64,000 nt of DNA, from positions 1-64,000 of the forward strand of contig NZ_BNAF01000004.1 in the NCBI RefSeq assembly GCF_014653155.1, given 5' to 3'. Origin of the DNA: Sphingobacterium griseoflavum. Lineage in GTDB: Bacteria; Bacteroidota; Bacteroidia; Sphingobacteriales; Sphingobacteriaceae. Positions 47,336 through 55,840 of this stretch are shown here, in pieces. The position numbers and the translations under genes are program-made. A model generated the notes under the pieces. It was given only the letters and a program-made list of their open reading frames with translations, was not told where the DNA came from and searched no databases. Every line of letters begins with the position of its first letter. Positions within the stretch are counted from its first letter, which is position 1.

Positions 47336-48214
47336 CTATTTGGATTGCGGGAGACGGTTGAAGCCTTTGCCGTTCCAAAGGAATTTTTCCTGCTTTTTCT
47401 TGATGTCATAGCTGAGCTCTGCGAGATCTTCAACCTCTTCGTGCGCCTCGCCCTCTTCAATAAGTTTGTAGATCACATTAGCCTCTTTCCTATGTTCAGA
47501 GGGAAAGAGCATGGACTCTTCATAATAATAGACACCGGCATCGCTGACAGTGTAACGCATGGGCAGTTCTATAAACATCGCCCCATTCCAGCCTGCATAA
47601 TAATGATTGGAAGGGATGCCGCATGCCTCGCCCAAGAATGATATGCGAAAAATCTGTTTCAGCTCGCGAAGGCCCATGCTGGGTAATAATTTGCTTTCGG
47701 TAAAGCTTTGCCCGGCATAGTCGAACCCAAACGTGTACTTACTGCGCAGGCGCTGCTGCTTGTCGAAAAGTTTTATGGAGCAAAGGTACCGATCGGGGCT
47801 TTCTTTAGTAGAGGGTATAAACCGATCGAAGCCATAGATAAAAAGTTGCCCTGAGGCATCCTTCTGCTTTCCGAGCGCCAGTAGACCTATCCAGATAAAT
47901 GCTCTTTTTATTGTATTGTCCTTGTTGTAAGCAACCTGTTGCCACGGCGCGTGGAAACCTTTGATCTTATTTCCGCCGTAGGCAGGGCTAACAATCTGCA
48001 CCATTGCCCCCGCTGCTAACGAATCCACCACGCGCCCGTTCAAACTGGGCTGATCCCTTAGGTAAGCGACATCCGCATGGACGTAGGCGGTGTCACGAGA
48101 GGATAGATTCCACATCGTAAATTCGTCCGAAACGGCATAGGCCGCGGGCTCATCTTGGCCGTAGCCGCAGAAAGGGATCAAAAGCAGCAGCGTATAGATC
48201 AATCGTTGTACCAT
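47336..48214 (-). CDS. Secreted SH3-domain protein
   Basis: 292 residues from the ATG at 48214 (MVQRLIYTLLLLIPFCGYGQ), which yields a clean signal peptide; the frame extends nine codons further without one. A bacterial SH3 domain lies at about 37-95 (DTAYVHADVAYLRDQPSLNGRVVDSLAAGAMVQIVS...WQQVAYN), a fold that often binds cell-wall peptides. The remainder (FDRFIPSTKESPDRYLCSIKLFD..., SYDIKKKQEKFLWNGKGF) has no recognised domain. It is upstream of, and on the same strand as, the lipoprotein at 46731 (89-bp gap). Confidence 0.75.
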   Translation of the reverse strand: MVQRLIYTLLLLIPFCGYGQDEPAAYAVSDEFTMWNLSSRDTAYVHADVAYLRDQPSLNGRVVDSLAAGAMVQIVSPAYGGNKIKGFHAPWQQVAYNKDNTIKRAFIWIGLLALGKQKDASGQLFIYGFDRFIPSTKESPDRYLCSIKLFDKQQRLRSKYTFGFDYAGQSFTESKLLPSMGLRELKQIFRISFLGEACGIPSNHYYAGWNGAMFIELPMRYTVSDAGVYYYEESMLFPSEHRKEANVIYKLIEEGEAHEEVEDLAELSYDIKKKQEKFLWNGKGFNRLPQSK

Positions 48215-48332
48215 TATGTTATCTTGTTTTTTGTTAAACAACCCTACAAAGGTAATGTTTCGTTGTCGAAGCGGATTCCCTGAAAACGGGGATATTTATG
48301 TCCTGGAAGATGGTTTTGGTTCGTGCTAGGCA

Positions 48333-48399
48333 TAAAAAAAAGGTTTTCAAACGGGGAGAATGAAAACCTTTAGCTAACCAATTATAAACCTAAATTATG
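48333..48399 (-). ncRNA. Candidate small RNA, about 65 nt, with its own promoter and terminator
   Basis: On the minus strand a promoter (TTTG 48438-48435, 21-bp spacer, TATATTTG 48413-48406) is followed about 7 bp later by a short transcript region. It ends in a perfect 11-bp terminator stem AAAGGTTTTCA/TGAAAACCTTT (48371-48361 with 48349-48339), with loop TTCTCCCCGTT and at least five T. No open frame of useful length fits within it. The loop (CCCC) and the unpaired 5' region (AATTTAGGTTTATAATTGG) would be free for base pairing. It lies between two divergent genes. Confidence 0.6.
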
Positions 48400-48405
48400 A
48401 TGATA

Positions 48406-48438
48406 CAAATATAGTGTATTTTATACACTAAGTGCAAA
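48406..48438 (-). promoter_or_regulatory. Promoter of the candidate small RNA, with an operator-like palindrome in its spacer
   Basis: TTTG, 21-bp spacer and TATATTTG on the minus strand. The inverted repeat TAGTGTAT-TTT-ATACACTA (48412-48430) fills most of the spacer and touches the -7 box, the position expected for a repressor site. It also lies 64 bp before the DUF1398 start on the plus strand, so it could control both directions. Confidence 0.55.
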
Positions 48439-48493
48439 TTTATTTTATTTTTTTTTGTATCTTCATTAATTATGCAAAATAAGGAGAGCAGGT

Positions 48494-48883
48494 ATGTTTA
48501 CTATTCAGGATATTAAAGCGGCACATAGCCGCGTAAAGTCGGGAGTTGATTTTCCGCGCTACATACAGGATTTACGTCAATTGGGTGTGCATGCCTATGA
48601 AACTTTTGTATCTGACGGGCATGCGCTTTATATCGGAGAAGCCGACCATAAGCTGTTCAGTGAAGCTCTTTATGCACCACTGGAAGTGCTTGCTGTTTAT
48701 CAAAAGGCGGAGTTTGCTGCAGCACTCCATCTTCACCAGCATGGAGGAACCGACTATCTGCAGTTTTGCAAAGACTGCGCCGTAAACGGTGTATATAGCT
48801 GGGTCACTGACCTAGAAGCCCTAACCTGCACGTATTATGATGCGGAAAAGAAAGAGGTCTTGACCGAACGTATACCGAGCTAA
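48494..48883 (+). CDS. DUF1398 family protein
   Basis: 129 residues. A clear AAGGAG ribosome-binding site 8 bp before the ATG supports the start. Whole length matches DUF1398 (E. coli YbcV-like): MFTIQDIKAAHSRVKSGVDFPRYIQDLRQLGVHAYETFV..., F....ALHLHQHGGTDYLQFCKDCAVNGVYSWVTDLEALTCTYYD and EVLTERIP at the end. Cytosolic, of unknown function; members are often single genes gained by transfer. Divergent from the small-RNA candidate with a shared control region. Confidence 0.88.
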   Translation: MFTIQDIKAAHSRVKSGVDFPRYIQDLRQLGVHAYETFVSDGHALYIGEADHKLFSEALYAPLEVLAVYQKAEFAAALHLHQHGGTDYLQFCKDCAVNGVYSWVTDLEALTCTYYDAEKKEVLTERIPS

Positions 48884-49163
48884 AGCGAAGGTGCCTATGT
48901 GCTTCGCGGTCCGAAAAACAGCTTTTTTGTTTGTTTCAATTGGCATTCTACATGGAGTGTTTGCGCAAGTTTAGCTTGATGTTTTTTGAAGTTTTGCATA
49001 CTATTGTGTAGGGCTTTGCGTGGTAAGGCCCTTCATAACGCTTTCTCTTTGGGGGATTGCTATCAACCCTTACGGTGTTTCGTTCATGTTTCGCATGATG
49101 CATCCGGCGGCAGCCTTGAAGAGAAAGCATAGAGATGATATATTTTTACGTTAAACAATCTAT

Positions 49164-50075
49164 ATGAAAATCAAATTTTTAGTGGCATCCCTTTTCTTCG
49201 CTGGTATGAACGTGGTGGGGGGAGCGGGTTATGCTCAACAGGCGAAGGCGAAGAAGGATATCGGGCTGCAGCTCTATTCTGTCCGGGATTTGATGGGTAG
49301 TCATTCGGATCCTGACGCCTATAATACCAGCTATTCGCCTGTGTTGGATAAACTTGCCAAAATGGGATATACCACGATTGAAGCAGCGGGTTATCGCGAT
49401 GGTAAGTTTTATGGTAGCAGTCCGGAAGATTTTAAAAAGAATGTGGAGAAGGCGGGATTAAAAGTGCTCTCATCGCATGCTACCAAAACACTATCCGAGG
49501 ATGAGCTTGCCTCGGGCAATTTTTCTGCCTCATTGGCTTGGTGGGAGACGACGATCTTGGCGCATAAGGCAGCGGGCATGAAATATATCGTGACGCCTTG
49601 GCTTGATCTTCCCAAAAGCCTGTCTGATCTAGCTACCGAATGCCGTTACTTGGACGAAGTGGGTAAGCTATGTCGTAAGCACGGTATCAAATATGGATAC
49701 CACAATCATGCGCACGAGTTCCAAAAGGTGGAAGATAAAGCGGTGATGTTGGATTACATGATCGAGCATACCAACCCGGAAAATGTCTTCTTCGAAATGG
49801 ATGTATACTGGACGGTGATCGGGAAAGCGAGCCCAGTGGATTATTTCCATAAGTATCCGGGACGTTTTACCACCTTGCATATCAAAGACCACCGTGAGAT
49901 CGGTCAAAGTGGAATGGTGGGTTTTGACGCTATTTTTGACAATACCGACGTCGCCGGTGTAAAACACATCTTTGTCGAAGTAGAGGAGGTTTCGGGAGAT
50001 TTGGAGACCGCCTTGAAGCAAAGCATAGATTATCTATTGGCAGCACCTTTCGTTAAGGCTTCTTACGCAAAATAG
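49164..50075 (+). CDS. Secreted sugar phosphate isomerase/epimerase-like TIM barrel
   Basis: 303 residues. A signal peptide (about 1-25, ending YAQ) is followed by a xylose-isomerase-like TIM barrel (about 30-295): IGLQLYSVRDLM, LAKMGYTTIEAAGY, LKVLSSHATKT, KYIVTPWL, KYGYHNHAHEFQK, VFFEMDVYWT, FTTLHIKDH and IFVEVEE. The metal ligands expected in the AP2Ec family are present as Glu (VFFEMDVYW) and His (YHNHAHEF, LHIKDH) plus a final Glu. Such exported members are common in Bacteroidota PULs and sugar operons; the substrate is unknown. The intrinsic terminator at 50133 follows. Confidence 0.88.
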   Translation: MKIKFLVASLFFAGMNVVGGAGYAQQAKAKKDIGLQLYSVRDLMGSHSDPDAYNTSYSPVLDKLAKMGYTTIEAAGYRDGKFYGSSPEDFKKNVEKAGLKVLSSHATKTLSEDELASGNFSASLAWWETTILAHKAAGMKYIVTPWLDLPKSLSDLATECRYLDEVGKLCRKHGIKYGYHNHAHEFQKVEDKAVMLDYMIEHTNPENVFFEMDVYWTVIGKASPVDYFHKYPGRFTTLHIKDHREIGQSGMVGFDAIFDNTDVAGVKHIFVEVEEVSGDLETALKQSIDYLLAAPFVKASYAK

Positions 50076-50132
50076 ATCTATTAAGCCATCCGACAGATTT
50101 TTTTTAAAGTGGTGGAGATAAAATTAATAGGA

Positions 50133-50167
50133 GGGTGTGCTAGACGACTAGCGTACCCATCTTTTTT
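50133..50167 (+). terminator. Intrinsic terminator after the isomerase-like gene
   Basis: GGGT-GT-GCTAG pairs with CTAGC-GT-ACCC around an ACGA loop, followed by ATCTTTTTTG. Confidence 0.75.
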
Positions 50168-50182
50168 GCATTGCTTGCTACA

Positions 50183-51217
50183 TTACCGCCACCATTTCGG
50201 CCATATTGTCTTTATGGACGTTAGATTGACCTCTTCGCCGATCTTCGGTGTGACAATAGGTATCGATGCTTGCTCGGCCAGTGTCGTCACCTGTTCGAGC
50301 GGTTCATACCAAGGATGTTGCGCCAGTTTGAATTTTGAATGGTGGACCGGCAATAAAGCCTTTGCGTGCAATTCCTTCACTTCTTGGACTATTTCTTTTG
50401 GTAGCGAATGAATGTAGGGCCACCGTTCATTATACTGCCCACATTCTAAGATAGCTAGGTCAAAAGGACCATATTTTTCGCCAATCTCTTTGAAATGCGG
50501 ACCGTAGCCGCTATCTCCTCCGAGAAATAGCTTTTTGGTGGGAGTCTGCAAGATAAATGAGGTCCAAAGGGAGATATTCCGGCTCAAAAATCGACCTGAA
50601 AAATGCCGCGCAGGAGTGAGGGTTATTTGTATGCTATCCGCTAGCGTTACGGTTTCATACCAGTTTTTTTCGATGATTTTATCTTCTGGCCAACCCCAAA
50701 ATAGGAAATGCTGTGCGACGCCGAGTCCGCAGACTACCTGCTTAGTCTTATTTTCCAGCAACCGTATGGTGCCGTAATCTAAATGATCCCAGTGGTCGTG
50801 GCTGATCAGTAGCACGTCAATGTCGGGCATGTCGCTCGCTTGGTAACCGTTGCTTCCGGGAAATGCTTTGACCGATCCGAAAACGGGTGAAGCGTTACCA
50901 CTGAAAACGGGATCCACTAAAAATCGCTTGCCATCGATTTGCATAAAATAGGAACTGTGTCCGAACCAAACAAGGACATCTTTATCGTTCTGCAAATGAA
51001 GGAGATCGGTTTTGATCGCGGGAATCGGTGAAGTTGGCGTAGTATCTTTATGGCGACCAAAAAATTCTAAGAGCAACTTTGCCATGCTCTCGCCCTCCAA
51101 TAGGGCCGGGGTGGGTATCTGGTTTTGGAACTGTCCGTCTTGATAGTTGGGTAAGGTTTTGAAATAGGCCTTCCGTTTTTGATCGGGAAACTGCCCAAAC
51201 ATTTTTTTTAACTTCAT
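50183..51217 (-). CDS. MBL-fold metallo-hydrolase (NAPE-PLD / UlaG-like)
   Basis: About 344 residues from the ATG at 51217 (MKLKKMFGQFPDQKRKAYFKTLPNYQDGQF), chosen because homologs begin with this block; the open frame extends 21 codons upstream. Metal-site motifs: SHDHWDHLD (about residue 140), GGDSGYGP, and a final H in LLPVHHSKF. WFGHSSYFMQIDGKRFLVDPVFSG and ARHFSGRFL are typical of the NAPE-phospholipase D / UlaG branch. It likely hydrolyses a phosphodiester or lactone; the substrate is unknown. Convergent with the isomerase gene. Confidence 0.88.
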   Translation of the reverse strand: MKLKKMFGQFPDQKRKAYFKTLPNYQDGQFQNQIPTPALLEGESMAKLLLEFFGRHKDTTPTSPIPAIKTDLLHLQNDKDVLVWFGHSSYFMQIDGKRFLVDPVFSGNASPVFGSVKAFPGSNGYQASDMPDIDVLLISHDHWDHLDYGTIRLLENKTKQVVCGLGVAQHFLFWGWPEDKIIEKNWYETVTLADSIQITLTPARHFSGRFLSRNISLWTSFILQTPTKKLFLGGDSGYGPHFKEIGEKYGPFDLAILECGQYNERWPYIHSLPKEIVQEVKELHAKALLPVHHSKFKLAQHPWYEPLEQVTTLAEQASIPIVTPKIGEEVNLTSIKTIWPKWWR

Positions 51218-51377
51218 CTTTTGCGATCTGTATTTCTTAAATAGACGTGTACCATTCGATTTTACTTTATACATCCTCATACAGCAAGCAGATGTCCGGG
51301 CCTAATGTTGTATGACGGTTAAACAAAACGTAGGGAAGAAGCTTATCTCTGCATACGGTGCTATATTGCAAGGGCCA

Positions 51378-52532
51378 CTACGTACCTTTCGTTTCCAGGA
51401 TCCGGTAAGCGTGGTCGATAAATTTGTAGAACGAGGAGCCAGCCTTATTTTTGGGTTTGTTGTCAAACTGGTGTCCAAGACGAACAATGATGAGATCGTC
51501 GCTGGGCACCACGATGACAAATTGCCCTAGATGTCCATCCATGTAGAAGTAGGGCTTCCCCTTAAAATCGCCAATCCACCAGCCATAGCCGTAGTTTTCG
51601 CCATTTTTGAACCTCGGTCTTAACGATGCCGAGATATAGTCTTCCGCGAGCAATTGCTTGCCTTTCCACCGTCCGTGCTGCAGGTACAGTTTTCCGAACC
51701 GGGCAAAATCGAGGGCGTTACTGGCAAGGCAGCAATAGGCTTTCTCTATACCATGTTCCTTACTGTCTACCTGCCATAAAGCCTCCTGCTCCGCTCCCAT
51801 AGGCTTCCAAAAATATTCGGAAAGCAGTTGGCTTAAAGATGAACCTGTCGCACGCTGTAGCGCAATACCCAGCAATTGGGTGTCTCCACTTTGGTAGCTG
51901 AATTGCTGTCCAGGTTTATGCGCGATGGGAAGTTTATCTAGCATGGCCTCGATGCTCTTGTCGAAATAAAGTTGGGTAACAACCGAAAACGGACTGTAGT
52001 AGTCTTCTTCCCATTTCATACCCGAACTCATACTTACTAAATCTCTAAAGGTGACATCCGCTGCATATTTTCCGGCTATTTCGGGAACAAAATCCACAAT
52101 CTTTTGATCGAGGCCCTTAATCTTTCCGCTCTCCACTGCCTTTCCCAAGATCGCGGAAACGACACTTTTTGCCATTGAAAACGAATTGGATTTGGAGTGG
52201 CGGCCATATCCATCAAAATAATGTTCTAGTACGACGCTATCGCGGTGGATAATGACATAGGCCACGGACCGTTCACGCCCGTGGAATTGCATGATGCTAT
52301 CTGGAAGCTGCGCCTTTTTGGTGTATTCAGCCCAAGGTTGTGGATTGGATGTCGCCACGGTGTTGTTGTCAAAGTATTTGTAATCCGACAAGTAGGCGGT
52401 CGTGTGTCCGGTGAAATAGGTGACTCGGATAGCTTTTAAAATGTAATCGGCATGGAATATGTAGGCGAAGGCGATGATAGCGAGGGAAATACCTGCTATA
52501 TAGGCTAGAATTTTTGCGAATAGTTTCATCAT
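51378..52532 (-). CDS. Serine hydrolase, class C beta-lactamase/DD-peptidase family
   Basis: 384 residues from the double ATG at 52532 (a start seven codons upstream is also open). An N-terminal membrane helix (about 5-27) anchors it. The active-site motif S-M-A-K (Ser119-Lys122, in SNSFSMAKS) is followed by FSYQSGDTQL (Tyr of the second motif) and GHLGQFVIVVPSDDLIIVRLG with the HxG third motif. VSMSSGMKWEEDYYSPFS and ARFGKLYLQHGRWKGKQLL are typical of family S12 proteins. It could be an esterase or peptidase; beta-lactam resistance should not be assumed. Confidence 0.88.
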   Translation of the reverse strand: MMKLFAKILAYIAGISLAIIAFAYIFHADYILKAIRVTYFTGHTTAYLSDYKYFDNNTVATSNPQPWAEYTKKAQLPDSIMQFHGRERSVAYVIIHRDSVVLEHYFDGYGRHSKSNSFSMAKSVVSAILGKAVESGKIKGLDQKIVDFVPEIAGKYAADVTFRDLVSMSSGMKWEEDYYSPFSVVTQLYFDKSIEAMLDKLPIAHKPGQQFSYQSGDTQLLGIALQRATGSSLSQLLSEYFWKPMGAEQEALWQVDSKEHGIEKAYCCLASNALDFARFGKLYLQHGRWKGKQLLAEDYISASLRPRFKNGENYGYGWWIGDFKGKPYFYMDGHLGQFVIVVPSDDLIIVRLGHQFDNKPKNKAGSSFYKFIDHAYRILETKGT

Positions 52533-52553
52533 GCTATCATTCGTATGTGTCAA

Positions 52554-53179
52554 GGCTTATCCTGCTGTTCCGCCCGCTTCGGGAAGGCTGTGATTCTTTA
52601 AAAGCCCTTCCGCTTGCCTGCGCTAACGCCATTTATGGTAATGAGCAGGTAAGCAGCAGTTTTTTCTCAGAAGCTAATTTATAAAAATAGCTAAAATCTT
52701 CCTAATAATTGTCGTATTGGACTTGCCAACATGGCAAACACAATTTACCTGCTTTTGTGCTCTAGAAGGTTTACCTAAATATGGTATGCGCCTGCGCTGA
52801 TCTATATGCAACAGGTGCTGCCGCACCCTCACTCTTGCCTGTAGCATCAGGCCAGGCCAACAGTTGGCAGATAGACTCGGCCTAACTCTTGTTTTTAGTT
52901 TTCATGAGCAAGGTTTAATTATGCTTTATCATGAAATAGGCTATACGTAAATTCCAAAATAGTCCTAAAAATATACCCACTATTCCGACATTCTAATTAT
53001 TTTCTAACCATTACCGTGCATAAGGTTAATACATCTTGAGTACCTTTGCGGGTAGAAAAATCTACGAAGGTTGCAGGTCGAAGGCATACGATGTCGAGGG
53101 GAGGATTGGTTGATTTTAAATGAAATAGGTATGCTTTAAAATCTGGCTTACATTTCTACCAGAATAATTATTGTAAAAT
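52554..53179. other. Intergenic region with a possible promoter near its right end
   Basis: About 620 bp without a gene. TACCTTTG at 53041-53048 fits the TAnnTTTG -7 box for the exporter gene, giving a leader of about 130 nt. No clear TTTG partner was found. The left part shows nothing recognisable. Confidence 0.45.
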
Positions 53180-54016
53180 ATGACAGTTATTGTATTTGTT
53201 GCGTTACTGCTTTTAGGCGCCATTATGGCCGGAATTATTGGGTCGCTTTCTGGTCTTGGGGGTGGGATCGTGCTCATTCCGCTGCTAACACTCGTACTGG
53301 ACGTCGATATACATTATGCAATCGGCGCTGCACTTGTTTCGGTTATAGCAACATCCTCGGGTTCGGCCGCTGCCTATGTTAAATCGGGCGTTGCCAACAT
53401 TCGTTTGGGTATGTTTTTGGAAATTGCGACGACCGCCGGTGCCGTAGCGGGTGCGATACTATCGGCCTATGCTCCCACATCCTACATATCTATTTTATTT
53501 GGTATGGCGCTTATATTTTCCGCGGCAAATTCGTTGCGCAAAAAGCAGGAGGGTATATTGGAGGAATCCAGTTTGCTTGCACAAAAGCTAAAACTGGACG
53601 CTACTTATCCGGATGGACCGAATACACAGATTGCATATGGAGTCAAAAATGTGATCGGCGGTTTTAGCATGATGGGGCTAGCAGGCCTACTCTCCGGAAT
53701 TTTGGGTATAGGTTCTGGGGCATTCAAGGTTATTGCCATGGATAGCATCATGCGCATTCCGTTTAAAGTATCCACGACAACCAGTAACTTTATGATGGGC
53801 GTCACGGCGCTGGCGAGTTCGGTAATTTACATCCAAAAGGGTTATATCATTCCTACGATCTGCCTACCGGTGCTTGTGGGGGTTTTGATTGGTGCCATGG
53901 TGGGATCAAAAATATTGATGGCCACAGATCCTAAAAAGCTGCGGTTCTTTTTTGCATTTGTGATCGTGTTTCTTGCACTGAACATGATTTACAGCGGAAT
54001 TAAAGGGAGGATATAA
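53180..54016 (+). CDS. Sulfite exporter TauE/SafE family membrane protein
   Basis: 278 residues with about eight membrane helices. Two halves carry the family repeats: IMAGIIGSLSGLGGGIVLIPLLTLVLDVDIHYAIGAALVSVIATSSGSAAAYVKSG and GLAGLLSGILGIGSGAFKVIAMDSIMRIPFKVSTTTSNFMMGVTALAS. TauE/SafE proteins export sulfite, sulfoacetate or other small organic acids. The start of the next gene overlaps the stop by one base (TAATG), so the two are translationally coupled; this pairing with DUF1634 is common in bacteria. Confidence 0.93.
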   Translation: MTVIVFVALLLLGAIMAGIIGSLSGLGGGIVLIPLLTLVLDVDIHYAIGAALVSVIATSSGSAAAYVKSGVANIRLGMFLEIATTAGAVAGAILSAYAPTSYISILFGMALIFSAANSLRKKQEGILEESSLLAQKLKLDATYPDGPNTQIAYGVKNVIGGFSMMGLAGLLSGILGIGSGAFKVIAMDSIMRIPFKVSTTTSNFMMGVTALASSVIYIQKGYIIPTICLPVLVGVLIGAMVGSKILMATDPKKLRFFFAFVIVFLALNMIYSGIKGRI

Positions 54017-54396
54017 TGAAAATAACAGATAAAACGATACAGTACATCATCGGTAATCTCCTGAAATATAGCGTATGGATTGTATTGGGAATTGGTATAC
54101 TGGGAGGTGCACTTTTTTTAATCAATAATAAAGACGCTACGGTTGACTACCGGAATTTTATCGCGCATGACCAAAGTCTGTTGGAGGTACTCGATGACGT
54201 ATTTAGCGGGATTGCCAATTTTGATGGAGCTGCAGTCATCTACTTAGCAGTCATTCTATTGTTTTTGACACCCCTCATTCGATTGCTGCTGTCCCTTGTT
54301 GGCTTTATGCTCGAAAAAGATGGTTTGTATGTCGCTATTACGTTAACCGTGCTCGCTATAGTATCTTTCAGTGTCTATTTTGGTTTTGCACATTAA
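54016..54396 (+). CDS. DUF1634 membrane protein, partner of the TauE-type exporter
   Basis: 126 residues with three predicted membrane helices (about 18-40, 75-95 and 100-122). Characteristic DUF1634 segments: YSVWIVLGIGILGGALFLI and AVIYLAVILLFLTPLIRLLLSLVGFMLEKDGLYVAITLTVLAIVSFSV. Usually encoded directly after a TauE/SafE exporter; probably a subunit or modulator. The start codon overlaps the exporter stop codon. Confidence 0.88.
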   Translation: MKITDKTIQYIIGNLLKYSVWIVLGIGILGGALFLINNKDATVDYRNFIAHDQSLLEVLDDVFSGIANFDGAAVIYLAVILLFLTPLIRLLLSLVGFMLEKDGLYVAITLTVLAIVSFSVYFGFAH

Positions 54397-54453
54397 AGCC
54401 TCCAACTAAAATATCTGCAACGTTGACCCTTCTCTTCAAAAGCCAGCCAGGGA

Positions 54454-54490
54454 CACAAAAAAAGCCCAATCTTTCGATTGAGCTTTTTTG
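54454..54490 (-). terminator. Terminator of the first tRNA-Lys gene
   Basis: On the minus strand the tRNA is followed by AGCTCAATC-GAAA-GATTGGGCT and TTTTTTTG. A second copy of this terminator lies at 59284-59320. Confidence 0.85.
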
Positions 54491-54563
54491 TGATCCCGCT
54501 GGGATTCGAACCCAGGACCCATACATTAAAAGTGTATTGCTCTACCAGCTGAGCTACGGAATC
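54491..54563 (-). tRNA. tRNA-Lys (UUU), first copy
   Basis: 73 nt. Acceptor GATTCCG/CGGGATC, D arm AGCTCAGCTGGTAGAGC, anticodon loop CTTTTAA (anticodon UUU), variable loop, T arm CTGGG-TTCGAAT-CCCAG and discriminator A. CCA is not encoded. All stems pair. Confidence 0.95.
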
Positions 54564-54873
54564 TTTTAAACATATACGCTTACGCTGTTTGTTTAAAGTG
54601 ATGCAAAGGTAAAAAAAATGTTTAGTATGTCAAGCGGAAAAAATGATGTTTTAGTGTTTGTTTCCGTATTTGCTGATTATCAGTGTAATAAAATTTAAGG
54701 AATTCGCCAAGCGGATTATTTGATCCGACCGTACTTGCAACATCAAGATAGGTTCGCCTTTGTACATCATTTCCGGAACAAAGGCAATAGCCGAAGCGGA
54801 CACTAGTGCATTGCAATAACAGTTTCCGAAGATTGAAATTGATATATCCTCTAAAAAAATGCTGATCAGGACT

Positions 54874-55773
54874 TTAATTAAACGATTGTCGAAACTCAAT
54901 CGGCGAAAGGCTGGTTTTTTTCTTAAACAGTGTGCTGAAGGATTGCGCATGCTCGAAGCCCAACCCATAAGCAATTTCGTTGATGGATAAATTTGTTGTC
55001 GACAGCTGTTCTTTTGCCTTTTCAATCATGCGCCGGTGTATATGCTGTTGGGTATTTTGTCCGGTATGCAAACGCAGCAGATCACTTAAATAGTTTGGTG
55101 ACAAATTCATGATTTCGGCAACGCGATGTACCGTTAATAGTTCTCTTCGCGTTTTGGCGCCTCTTTCAAAAAAATCGTTCATGACACCTTCGAATTTTAC
55201 CAGCAACTGATGATTTTGGCTTTTGCGGGTTATGAATTGCCGTTCATAAAACCGATTGGAGTAATTAAGCAGCAACTCGATTTGTGACAGGATAATGTCC
55301 TGCGTGTATTTGTCGATGCGCGAACATTCCTTATCGATCTTATTCAAGACCGTAACCAAATCAGCTTCCTCGTCAGCCGAGAGGTGCAATGCCTCATTTA
55401 CGGCATAAGAGAAGAAGCTATAATGGTTAATGTGGCGAGCTAGAGGATGCGAAAGTAAAAAATCTGGGTGGAAAATGAGTAGGTAGCCTGATCCACATTC
55501 CACATCACTTACGTCCAGATATTGAACTTGGTTAGGCGCGGTAAAACTTAGCACACCCTTGTCGTAATCATAATGCTGCTGCCCATACCGAATCTTGCCT
55601 TTGGTATCCCTTTTGAGGGCCACGCAGTAAAAACTATTAACGAAGCCATTCCATATAGCATCCTCTAAAAAGATGCTTTCAGCAAGATCGATGACACTTA
55701 CCAATGGATGTTTCGGTTCGGTCAACGAGAGTAATCGATGGAATTCGGAGACTGATCGAATAGTATTCATCAT
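54874..55773 (-). CDS. AraC-family transcriptional regulator
   Basis: About 299 residues from the ATG at 55773 (MMNTIRSVSEF); 55797 is an alternative. The longest frame overlaps the aldo/keto reductase gene and is not credible. The N-terminal ligand-binding cupin-like part (about 1-150) has LSFTAPNQVQYLD and GYLLIFHPDFL. The C-terminal AraC HTH (about 195-295) has VHRVAEIMNLSPNYLSDLLRLHTGQNTQQHIHRRMIEKAKEQL and INEIAYGLGFEHAQSFSTLFKKKTSLSPIEFR. It follows the aldo/keto reductase gene on the same strand by about 68 bp and probably regulates it. Confidence 0.9.
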   Translation of the reverse strand: MMNTIRSVSEFHRLLSLTEPKHPLVSVIDLAESIFLEDAIWNGFVNSFYCVALKRDTKGKIRYGQQHYDYDKGVLSFTAPNQVQYLDVSDVECGSGYLLIFHPDFLLSHPLARHINHYSFFSYAVNEALHLSADEEADLVTVLNKIDKECSRIDKYTQDIILSQIELLLNYSNRFYERQFITRKSQNHQLLVKFEGVMNDFFERGAKTRRELLTVHRVAEIMNLSPNYLSDLLRLHTGQNTQQHIHRRMIEKAKEQLSTTNLSINEIAYGLGFEHAQSFSTLFKKKTSLSPIEFRQSFN

Positions 55774-55840
55774 ACTAATGTATATATTTTTATTCATATC
55801 ATAGCGGTTGGCAGTTAAAATGCCAACCGCGACCAATAGG

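Noticed and set aside
51378-52532. Antibiotic-resistance beta-lactamase
   Set aside because: Only the general S12 motifs are seen; the membrane anchor and family resemblance fit many esterases and peptidases.
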